This document shows, in pieces, positions 50,301-62,300 of a stretch of DNA of 64,000 bases. Each line of letters starts with the position of its first letter. Positions within the stretch are counted from its first letter, which is position 1. The DNA lies in assembly GCA_021292105.1 (NCBI GenBank), contig CM037861.1:60991245-61055244 (forward strand), read 5' to 3'. The translations under genes were made by a program, and so were the position numbers. Below the pieces are notes generated by a model. It saw only the letters and a list, made by a program, of their open reading frames with translations. It searched no databases and was not told the DNA's origin. Source of the DNA: Anadara kagoshimensis. Taxonomy: Eukaryota; Mollusca; Bivalvia; Arcoida; Arcidae.

Positions 50301-53300
50301 AGGAATATTTATATAGAAGGATCCTCCCAATGCATAGGAAGTGGAATTTGAAGTAAGTGCATTAACAATACATTATTTTCATGATGTAGTAAAATAAGCA
50401 CCTCTATTCCCTATACATAAAGGTACTGGTCCTTAATAAATATTCAAATTAAAGGTCAAGCAGACAGGTCATTGTTGTTAGCCTACCCAGTGTACATGCT
50501 GATTGATCCGGTTACCTTTAATACAACTGCTGACATTTAAAAAGCTGTATACCTTAAATAATGAGTGATGTAAACATGTACACGACTTAATACCATCTGT
50601 GACACAGTACATATACTGTTATGTATTTCAAAGTAAAGCACTTAGTTTGATTGAATGTGGTTTTAGGTTCTATTCAAGAATATTTTGCTTATATTGAGAT
50701 GTCACCAGCTACAGGTGAAGTGGCAGAAGTTTTTACCTTTACAGTACACTTAGGACAATGTGCAGGGCGGGTTGTTTAACATACCACACCTGACATAGCA
50801 CAGGGCATTGGTTTTTAAGGTCGCTTCTGAAGGACCATTTGACTTTCATTTCTAAATGGCAAGTGCTTGACAAAAGAATAGTCACTAACTTTTTCAAGTC
50901 TTAGTCAGACATGGCATGGGTTTGAACCTATGACCTACCACATATGACGTGAACACTACCAATTGAGGTACAACAATCGAAAAATAAGGCACTTACAGGC
51001 CACTCGTAAAATAAGGGATTTGTCCCTCTGTTAATACTACATTGTATAGTCATTTTACTAAACACCATTAAAACATTAAATATAAGGTTCAAAGTAGGGA
51101 GTTCTATAATTATTGGGCCCCATATATATATTTTCTTGCATTCCAAATAAAAACAAAATCCATAAAAAGAGCAGTGAAAGATAATTTCATCTTGCATTCT
51201 CTGTGCAAGATATGACGCCTCAGCATAAGTGAAATATTCTTAGGATGTGAAACCCCATTCAATCAATCAGTCAATTCTATGCACCTACATGTTTTCCTGC
51301 AAAGCTTTATTAATAAAATAAAAGGTGTATTGATAGCTTGATAACATGTTTAAATTAATTTTTAAAGGAATTTATGTATTTTGTGGTGAAATTAATAAAA
51401 TCAATCACATTTTGCAGTGCCTGATAGGGAATTTTTTTACTATTTGGTCCAGAAACTTCATTTTATCAGTTGCTGACTGAAGGCCAGGTATTCTTTAGGT
51501 ACTCCAAATTTCTCCACCATCACAAAATTGACTGCCTCAATATAAGTGAGAAAAAAATCTTGACTGAGATGTAAACTCCGGTATTCCACTCAACTCCAAT
51601 TAATCCAGAGATTGTTAAATCAAGATGACATTTTGAACTTGGTTTGGTAAGAGAATGTCATCTTAATTTAACAATCTTTGGATTAATTGGAGTTGAGTGG
51701 AGTAATTTAGTTTACACCCCAGTCAAGATTTTTTTCACTTATATTTATGTTTCACTTATTTATATTTCCAGAACATAATTCACTCTCTTTTATGCTTTAC
51801 ATATTTCAGGCCTTACTAGAAGAGAGAAAATGTCACTGTTTTGTTCTAGATCGACTGAGTTCCATGGCAAATATGTATGCATTACATCACAAACAGGTAA
51901 TTATCTGCAATCGGGTCCAACACGTTGTACCCATTCACATTTATGTGTAACTATTATTTTATATTAGGTTACTGTAATTATGTTCCCGAAACGAAATGGG
52001 GACATATATTATGTTTACTGCATTTTTTTCGCCAACAATTTGTCTGCCACTTTTTTCGAAAACTGAAAACCTGATCTTTATGAATAGGAAAACTCTTTAA
52101 GTGGAATAGATGTGATGTTGGCTTTTTGTATTTTGATCATTAACATGGCTGGTGATGTCTAAGTTGGAGTTAGTTTCAGTTATAACTTATTATAACTGAT
52201 TATATGATGATAGTCTGGGAATATTCTCAATTTTTGTAATCGAGAAAAGATGAAAGAATTTCTAAACAAATATTATAATCGCAAATCTATTTCCAAGCAA
52301 AAAGAAAAAAAAAACAGGCAGGTGTTTTTGGACAACTTGACTGGTCTTCTATCTGTGATGTCACAATCAACTGTTTGGGAAGTAGCTTAGGTCATTGACT
52401 GCTTATAGAAGATAATTAAATGTCCCAAGTCAACCATCTTTAAAATGGATAAATGGCAAGTCCAGTATTTTTCATCTTTTTATGTTTGATTCATTAAAAC
52501 ACATTTTATTTGGTTTTAGGCTTCAGATATTTTAAATAATAAAATAGGACATTGGAAACAGTTATCATCAAAACCACATATATTGCCTTCATCTGCAGAT
52601 AAACTTATAACACCACAAGCACAAAGGGTAGGTAACCATGCAGTAGTTCCAATATCGCAGGTTTGTGCATAAATTTACACGTTAAACAAATATATGAGTC
52701 TAAAATATCTTACAGGGGTCACCTAATGCAGCAGAATTGTAAACATGGTCATTTTCATGTGGCGAAAATTTTGCTATTTTTCGTGAATTTAAAAAACCAT
52801 AAAAATTACTCTTTCTAAAAATTATGGCAAGTCATTGCTTCATGTGCTTTGTACCTCAAGCATGGACAAAATTGGGGGAAAAAACCCTTGTGTAAAATAT
52901 TAACAATTGGATTTCACAAAAAAAATCTTCAATCCATCCGAAACTCTTGTCCACCCAAAATTCTTTAAAACTATGAAGCATTATTTCACAAAACTTGTTG
53001 CAAAGCATCAACTTTGATAGAAGATGTGCATATCTTTAATCGAGTGAGTTTGCTCAATTTTCTGGGAGTTTTGGCTCTTTGACTGAAAAGAAGACCCTGC
53101 TGGCTGGGGATCCTAATTCACTGAATTTGCTTGTTTATTTTTATAAGTGATATTTAGATGATTTTATAGAATTTTTGAATTTCCTTTTTAGGAAGAAATG
53201 TATGAACATATGAATGGTGTGGGAATGTATAGGGATAATGGATATCTACGTGATGACACCAGGTCATTAGGTAGTCCGTACCGACGTCCCGCTAGTGTAC

Positions 53301-56300
53301 CCGGGGTCTATAGACATCCAGAGGGAGATTTTTATAGTCCAGAAATGTATAGTAAGTTGTATGCCTCATAGTCAAATTATCAGCCTCAAAGTCAAGTAGT
53401 CTTTAATGAATGATTTATACAACTTACATCAGTAATGATAAATCAAATTGTAAAATAACTAAAATAACTAATCATTAATAAGATTGGATGAATTGGATTA
53501 CTGGTGCTTTACATTCCAGTCGAGTTTCTTACGTTAATATTGATGCTGTCAGTTTAATCATGGTGGAGGAAACTGGAGTGCCCTGAGAAAAACCCTCAAC
53601 TTTTGACAAGTGAACTTTTCTTACAGTAGGACCTGCCAAAGTTGGATTTGAACATAGACAGAAAGAGGCACTGTGATTCTAATGTGTATGCTTTGTACCA
53701 CAGAGGTCCTTTCTGTTAATAAGAAGAAACCCAAGTTAAGGCATATAAATAAGTAAATCTGAAAGACATAAAAATGAAATTCTCTACAAATACTGAAAAT
53801 GAGGCTAGTTGCTATATAGAGAGAGTATGTGTATGGAAAGTCCTCCAATTGTACTCTACACTAAATTTGAATTTAGATTGAGAAAGTCTCAAAAATCAAG
53901 CTGTTTAGAAATTTTTTGTGAAAATGAATTTTTCAAAACTTTTACTTGTAAATTAATTAATAGGTGGGTGGGGGGTTACAAAAGGAAGTCGTACCTTCAT
54001 CACTGTTGTGTTACTAATTTTATTCTTATATTTAATTATAGGTAGAACATTACCCTCATCACGTGGTATAAGTGTACCCCCTCCCACACCCCCAGGGGTA
54101 CTACAAGTACGAGGCGTGTATTCTCATGTAGGAGAAGGTGAAAGTAAACTCAGTTTTGCCGAAGGAGATGTTATCAATTTGATTGGTGAGAAGTCAGATG
54201 GATGGCATTACGGTCAAAATACTCGCAGTGGGAAGTAAGTTGTTTAATGAAATTAACACAAATTTCACATGAAATTCATTTGAAGCAAAATTCATGTTAA
54301 ATTAACCTAAAAATTTGTTTCAAATTACATAAAATTCATGTCCAATGTATGTTAGCCCAAGAGCTAGTGGGGTTTGAAATATGTGTCAATGGCCAAAAGC
54401 TTTGAAGGTTGTTTCTGATAGAAAAATGTCTGTAGTTTTCGAATTTGGGCGTCTTGTGAATGAACTCGTTTCCGATTTTTTTTCAGACGCGAGTTTTTAC
54501 ACTAGAATCGCATTTTTCAGCCGGTTTTTCGGTAATTGATAATTCTGCATTATGGACGCGATATGGCCTTAAAATGTCTTATTACTGATGCGGTTATCAA
54601 GAATTATGATCATTGTTGACATTTAAGTTAAAAACTTCTTGATACATTTCAGATTTTTTTTAAAATAACTATTTTAGGAAAAAAATAGACCAAAAATTTT
54701 GCGTTTTTAATATTTTGCCCTCTTTTATGTCTTATAAAAAAATAATAAAAGCATTTAAGTGAAATGTTTTACCATATTGTCACAGCCTAATGTGTTTTGC
54801 ATTCAATAAAAGTAGCTGCATATCATTTGGTAGGAAATTGCGGCACCCACAGTGGAAAAACTTTCCCCTACCCCAAAAATTGCAAATTTCTCAAAAAATC
54901 GATCTTTACTACAAATTTTGCTATTAGTTGCCATACTGATTGTTATACCGTGTAAGCTTTAATACTTGGGTGACAACATTGAAGACCTCTAACTAAAAAC
55001 TTCTTGTTAAGCATTCAATCTCAATTTTGTGGCCAATTTTAAACAACCGAGTTTTGCGTTTTTACTTAATCTTTATTCGTTAAAGTCTTGTAGCGCATTC
55101 AAAAAAAGCCTGATTATCAATATACTATTTTATTTAGAATCCCTGATGTTTGTGCTTTATTGTGCAAGTATAATGTATAACACAATCGTCACACAAACCC
55201 TTTCACCACAATTTATTCTTCCCCCTACCCCATATGCAATAAATAAGCGAGTTCGCGAGATATTGATTTTACACTTGTGCGTTCTCAGGCAGTGAGATTT
55301 TAAACACGGTAGAGTGTTATAACGTAAATTTGTACTTGAAACATATAGTAAATTACGCTGTTAGCTTGTTTATTCAATGCTTTGATTTTTTGTATTATTA
55401 AGCAATGATAGTGCCACGCCCTTTTGTATGACTCGGCAGATGGCGCTGCGCAAAGCGTTTGTGTTACGTTTTCTGTCATTGCAAATCACACGTGGTTGCA
55501 ATTATAGATACTTTCATATGGTTGTTGTTTATGATAAGTAAGAAAAAACTATTCACCCCTTTTTTCTATTGTTTTGTTACCGTTTATATTTCGTGTGAAC
55601 AAGTTGATTTTATTTAATATTTGTTTTTAAAAAGAATCCGTGTTCACAATAGAATCAATGAAGTTTTGACGCAGATAAGTAATCTGTTTGTTAATTCTAT
55701 TTGATTCCGTGACTGAATTAAAATCACTGTAAATAATATTTTGCGATTTGTTTGTGATAACTCATTGTCATTTCAATTAGAAGTGTTGCAAAATGGCCAG
55801 CACACGGCTGGATACATCTAAGGGGAAACAGATATTACAGGGCGATAGCACAGATGAAACAAATCTTGTTTGTTGCCTTCATGTCGATAAACGTTTCCAA
55901 GATATAGAAATTAAACCTTTTGATGAAACAACATGGAGTAAAGTGGCAAAAGTTGCTGAATATCGTCTTTCGAAAACAAAATCCCACAAATATAAACAAA
56001 TTTGTCAAGATCTTCCTCAAAACTTTGATCCTAAAACCAATGGTTATCACAGAATGTGTTACAAGAACTTCACTGCTGTCTCAAAAAAAGAACTAGAGTC
56101 TTTTTCCACTGTAGAAGTAGAAGAAGTTTCTTACACTTTAAGATCCCACACTGAACATTTATCGGACGAAACTTCCTCCTCCGGTATTTTTCTTCCCGTA
56201 TGTTTGTTTTGTGGCCTCCTGACGAAGGGTAAGAAAAGGGAACAGTTAGGCAATTGTGAAAGTTTGGAAGCGGGAGAAAAATAAAAAATGCTGCAATGGT

Positions 56301-59300
56301 TCTGGGTGATACAGATATGATTGCCAGAGTTTGTGATATAGATTTTGTTGCTAAAGAGGTTAAATATCACCATAGCTGCCGAAAACATTACTTAAATCTT
56401 TCTGAGAGGTGTATACCCGGGTCTGCTAAGACAGAATATGGCAACATTAGGCTAGGACACGAAAAAGCATTTAAATGGTTGACCGAATACATAAATAAAA
56501 ACGTTATAGCACAAGGTCAAGCTGTAACAATTGCCTCCTTGTATGAATATTACACTACAATGCTGATGGACATTGGTCTTGATTGCTCCTCATATACCAT
56601 CCAGACTTTAGAAGTAAAACTTCTAAATCACTTCAAAGATGATATTTGCATGAGTAAAATAGGTAAACGACAAGGCAAAATATTATATCCAAGCTTTCTA
56701 GATACAGATCAGATTATAGGTTTCCATAATACGTTTTTATTAAATTCCAAAGTCACTGAAGCTGCATACCAGTTGCGAAATACAATATTAGAAATGTCAA
56801 AGACATGTCCCCAATTACAGAACCCATTGACTGTAAATGAAATACAGAAAGGCCAAGCTAACCCCCCAGACATACTTATGCAGTTTTTTAAAACTCTATA
56901 TACAGGGTCTTCAACAAAAGAACCTTCTGAAAGAATGAATAGATGCATCAGTTCAGCAGCAGATGATGCTTTGTTTGCTGTAACCAATGGCGAAATAAAG
57001 CCATCAAAACATTTATGTCTTGGACTGGGTTTTAAAAGTATGACTGGTAGTAAAAATTATTGAAGTACTAAATCATTTAGGGCACTCAATAAGTTACCAT
57101 GTTGCGGAGACACTTGAAACTGAACTTGCAATGACAATATCAGACAGGAATCAGCTAACTCCTGATGGATTACTGAAAATTCCAAACTTGTCAACCGGAA
57201 CGGCTTGGGATAATTATGATGAAAACACCGAGACTTTGTCTGGAAGCGGAACTTTGCACGACACAGTTGGAATATGTTACCAGAACACTCCCGACGAACA
57301 ACATTCAATGGGGGACTCTCTAGGAATTCCACAAGTATCCACTACACAAACAAAGTCATTGAAACGTAAACGCTCTTTAGATATTGAGGACCCTATTTTA
57401 GAATCTTACAGAAAGCGTCCAAAAATAACAAAATTTCAATATCCCGTAAAAGCAATTTCGGACCCCTCTAATTTAAATGAGACCAGAAAAAGGGATTTAA
57501 CATGGGTGATTTGTCACCATTTATTTTCTAATATACCCATGTGGTCAGGATGGAATTCTCTAATCACAGTAGATCATCTACCAGAGCAAGTGATAGGCTA
57601 TATGGACAATATAAGTTTGCCACCGACCCGATTAGATGTGGTGTCGGAAACATTACGTCGATCGCAGATTGTGGCACGGGAATGTTCTGATAACACAGCA
57701 ATTGTCCACTATGATCTTGCCATAGCTAAACCAGCGATGCAGATACAATCGGAAGAATCACCAAAGTACGACAATATTTTCATATGTTTTGGTCCTTTCC
57801 ATATAATGTTGGCATATTTTGGCGCTCTTGGTCACTTAATTGAGGGCTCTGGCGGACCATATGTGCTAACCGAGACCAAAGTTCTGGCAGAAGGGTCTCT
57901 AAATGGGTTCATAAAAGGGAAGCATTATAACAGATGTCAGAGAATGCATACTATATTATCTCTTTCTTTCCGTATTCTCCATTTTCGGTCTTTTCTGGAA
58001 GAGCATGGTCAGATATCTGAATCTTTATACGAGCAGTTAGAACAATTCATTACAAATACTTCTTCAGAAGAAATGCAAAACGTTCTAGAGCAAGAAAATT
58101 TAAAATCTATTTTTGATATGTATGAAGCCTTTTCCAATGACACAAGAACTGGAAACCATGGATCAACAGCACAGTATTGGTTTATGTATATTGAATTAGT
58201 TGAACTTCTGTTACTTTTCAGTAGATCTTGTCGAACTAACGATCTACCTTTATTTACTTACTGCTTAGGAAAAATGTGTCCAGTATTTTTTGCAGCTAAT
58301 AGACCAAACTATGCAAGATGGATGACACGCTATCACTTAAATTTACTTAACATTGATATAAGTCATCCACAAGCAAGAGCAATGCTTGAGAATGGTGGTT
58401 TGTCTATAAGACGCTCGAATAAATCATTTTCCAGAATTCCAGTGGACATGACACTTGAGCAGACAATCAATGCTGATGCTGCATCTCGTCTAACTGGCAT
58501 TTCTGCATTCAGCCAGTCATATACGGCCAGGCGAAGATGGATGATTACACGAAGTGTCCGCAGTGCTATCGTTGGTGCTCTTCTCTCAAAAACTGGAATC
58601 CGGAAAAAGGGGGATGTGAATCAAGAGCTCAAGCCGTCGCGAATTCAGAGAGATAATAAAGATGTAAGTAGTTTGATCGACTGTATTAAAGCAACTAAGA
58701 ATCCGTTTGATACAGAGATAAGAAATGAGGATCTCCTGTGCATATCAACTGGTAACAGAGTCAAAGATGATGTGAAAAATGAGATACTTAGTTGTGTAAA
58801 ATATGGCGAGCAATCTTTTCACGACTTTAGAAATGGCTGTTTTGCAGATCCCTCTAGATTTGAAAAACCTATTACAAGAAACAAATTGCGCACTTTTGCA
58901 TCTTTGGCACTTAAGGTTCGGGTTGAGGTGAAAGCAAAGAAAATCATACAGCTACAGTGTTCACGTGATCTATTTGGTAGGCTTTTGTTTTTGGCAACGA
59001 CAACAGATATAAACTTGCAGAAAGTTTTTGAATATCCTCTCACTCCCGTGCCGCCAGCTCTTGCACAAATTGACGGGAATATGAATAAAACCGACAAATC
59101 AATACTTATGAAAATGTTAGAGAGCAAGGCTCATTCTGATCCTCCAGCTGCAAATCAAATTGATGCTTATGTCGTTGATGCCATGTTCCTTATACAGTTG
59201 CTGTCAAACCTACCAGATACTTTTGAAGGTGTAGCCAAAACCATTCTCAAGCTATTATGTAAACTGGCAAAAGAAATACACTTTGTTTGTGACACATATG

Positions 59301-62300
59301 TCCATCCATCCATCAAAGATATTGAAAGAGATATGCGAGGAGAGAGCAGTGGACCAGATATTGTAGTAATGGGCCCAAAACAAAAGCGACCTCATGATTT
59401 CCGTTCAGCTTTGAAATCTGCTAATTTCAAGAGGTCATTACTATCGTTTTTGCTACAAGAATGGAAGAATGATAACTATGCTGACATTCTTGCAGGCCAT
59501 ACATTATATTATGCAACAGAGGACCACTGCCATCAATTCTATTGCGAAAATGATGCAACAGTAGTGTGCAGTGAAGTGTCCAATCTTGCCTGTACCCACG
59601 AGGAGGCAGATACCAGGATCACCTTACATGTGCAATACATTGCCTCAAGGTCCGATTCTCCTAACGTAGTGGTTAGAGCAAATGACACGGATGTAATGGT
59701 TATTTTATTGTATCATTGTCACCAAATACATGCAAACATATGGATGGATTCAGGCACTGACGGCACCAATACTAGGCGATTTATTGATCTAACAAAACTG
59801 TCCAATGAAATTGGGATCGAAATGTGCCAAGTTCTTCCAGCTATCCATGCTTTCACTGGATGTGATTATACTGCAGCATTTCTTAGAAAAGGTAAAATTA
59901 GGCCTTATAATATCGTTGAAAAAAGTGCAACTTTCAGAAGCGTTTTCTCAAATATTGGAACAAATCAAAGAGTTAATGAAAGAGATATGAAGGTAATGGA
60001 ATCTTTTGTCTGTGAAATGTATGGCAAAAAAAACATTAAAACAGTAAATGAGGCACGATTTGCCATTTTCAGAGAGAAATACGCTCCAACAAATCAAACT
60101 GACCCATTAGAAAAGCTCAAAGGAGCCGATCCGAGTTCACTACCTCCTTGTAAAAGTGTTCTTGTTCAGAAAATCCTCCGAACAGAATATGTTGCATATT
60201 TTTGGAAACATGCCAATTGCAGTTGTCCTACATTAAATACTCCACAAGAAAATGGATGGAAAAAAGAAAATAACAAGTATGCGATTCACTGGTTTGAAGG
60301 TGAACAGATTCCGAAAGATATAAGACTGAAGATGGACAGTACAACTTTTACAGAGGATGACATGGGAGAAGATGAGGATGTACGTGAATCCGACAGTAGT
60401 GATAGTGAAGACACTGATGATGAATGAAATTATAATTCTGAATGAATACGAGTTATTTTGAACCAGCCTGTCTAAGAGCACTAACACAGTATATCCCGTG
60501 AATTCGCATATCGTTAGCATATTGGGGTAGGGGAAGAATAAATCGTGGGTAATGGGTTAATGTGACGATTTTGTTACACATTATACTTGCACAATAAAGC
60601 ACACACATCAGGGATTCTAAATAAAATAGTATATTGATAATCAGGCTTTTTTTGAATGCGCTACAAGACTTTAACGAATAAAGATTAAGTAAAAACGCAA
60701 AACTCGGTTGTTTAAAATTGGCCACAAAATTGAGATTGAATGCTTAACAAGAAGTTTTTAGTTAGAGGTCTTCAATGTTGTCACCCAAGTATTAAAGCTT
60801 ACACGGTATAACAATCAGTATGGCAACTAATAGCAAAATTTGTAGTAAAGATCGATTTTTTGAGAAATTTGCAATTTTTGGGGTAGGGGAAAGTTTTTCC
60901 ACTGTGGGTGCCGCAATTTCCTACCAAATGATATGCAGCTACTTTTATTGAATGCAAAACACATTAGGCTGTGACAATATGGTAAAACATTTCACTTAAA
61001 TGCTTTTATTATTTTTTTATAAGACATAAAAGAGGGCAAAATATTAAAAACGCAAAATTTTTGGTCTATTTTTTTCCTAAAATAGTTATTTTAAAAAAAA
61101 TCTGAAATGTATCAAGAAGTTTTTAACTTAAATGTCAACAATGATCATAATTCTTGATAACCGCATCAGTAATAAGACATTTTAAGGCCATATCGCGTCC
61201 ATAATGCAGAATTATCAAATTACCGAAAAACCGGCTGAAAAATGCGATTCTAGTGTAAAAACTCGCGTCTGAAAAAAAATCGGAAACGAGTTCATTCACA
61301 AGACGCCCAAATTCGAAAACTACAGACATTTTTCTATCAGAAACAACCTTCAAAGCTTTTGGCCATTGACACATATTTCAAACCCCACTAGCTCTTGGGC
61401 TATGTGAAAATTTCACTACAAGATTCATCTGAAAATCAAAATTTGGCTGTGCAGTAGTTTATCATGATTTTGTCGTTGAAAAGTAATAATTCTTTTAATC
61501 ATTGATTAGCATATTAAATTTAAAAACATGAATATAAATTAACATATACTACAGATAATTAGTCTTAACAAATTTCATTTAGCAAAAATTTTAATGTGTA
61601 TTTTTTGCACAATTGACTAAAGTGCATTTGCAATATGCTTGCACTGGGGAGTGGGTCAGTTAATATTCGGTAAACAGGGTGGGCAAGAAAACATCTGACA
61701 TAAAGATATATGGCAATCTTGTTTCTCTTTATGATTATACACAATACATATGCACTATTAGAAAAAAAGATCACTATTTACTCTGCCATAATACCTCAAA
61801 TAGAGTGTAAGTATTAAAATCAAAACTATGATATGAATGAGGTATATTGGCTTAGTTCAAAGAAGAATAACTCTTATAGTTTCATGCTAATTAGAAATCT
61901 GGAATTGATATAAAATGTTTACGTATATTTTGTTCTTGTTTAGATATGGATGGTTTCCACTTTCTTTTACTGAACCAATATTAATAGGAGGTCCTCCTAG
62001 AGAACCTGCTCCAAGGTAAGTATACATTGCCATGTTGATTACCTGAAAGTAAGTAGTGAAGTGGAATTATGGTGATTAACTCCCAACTCATAAATATTTC
62101 ACTTATATCAAGAAGGTCAGCTCAGGGATGGTTAAGGAAAGCAGAGTGCCTGGTTTAAACAACTTAATATGATAATGGCAAGCGAGTTCATAAACTTGAT
62201 TACACTTACTCTGCTCAAATAAGCTTTAAACCTAGGCAGTTATAATTAGAGGTTCTGTGATCTTTTAAAGACAACTCAGTCCACTCAGTCATGAGAATAC

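Larger units (their letters stand above)
55793..60427 (+). pseudogene. Academ-like transposase, broken by two frameshifts
   Basis: Three open segments in frames 2, 1 and 2 read as one protein of about 1,545 residues. The first break is in the A-rich run near 56276-56288, where one base appears to be missing. The second is near 57051-57061, also after an A-run; the frame that continues is open from about 57056 to the ATG at 57131. Both joins fall inside what look like continuous domains. The N-terminal third has C27/C28, H86xxC89, C137xxC140 and a later HHSC, consistent with a zinc-binding module. The C-terminal third is a FEN1/XPG-like nuclease. Codons are otherwise intact over more than 1,000 residues, so the element is young or recently active. 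Programmed frameshifting or sequencing error at homopolymers cannot be excluded. Confidence 0.78.
54353..61402 (+). mobile_element. Academ-like DNA transposon, 7.05 kb, inside the SH3 intron
   Basis: The ends are inverted copies beginning TAGCCCAAGAGCTAGTGGGG. The left inverted repeat runs to about 55290 and the right one from about 60465, roughly 940 bp each, with the outer halves nearly identical. TGT flanks both sides (54350-54352 and 61403-61405); ATGT fits if the terminal A is counted as target. Between the repeats lies a split reading frame of about 1,545 codons with an XPG/FEN1-like nuclease. As I recall, 3-4 bp target duplications plus an XPG nuclease and a Cys-rich domain define the Academ superfamily; I could not compare with a library. 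The element lies in the host gene's orientation, in an intron, and leaves the splice sites intact. Confidence 0.82.

Noticed and set aside
53809-54238. Intron-retaining open frames around the SH3 exon (78 and 76 codons)
   Set aside because: The frame at 54008 simply runs into the exon at 54042; the AG at 54040-54041 and the phase match with 53351 support splicing there.
55029-55295. 88-residue frame beginning MANFKQPSFAFLLNLYS, mirrored at 60453-60725
   Set aside because: Both copies lie in the inverted repeats of the transposon; shared because the DNA is shared, with no domain.
58819-59127. Antisense frames inside the transposase (also 56709-56987, 57057-57332, 60233-60520)
   Set aside because: Shadows of the long coding strand with no motif of their own.
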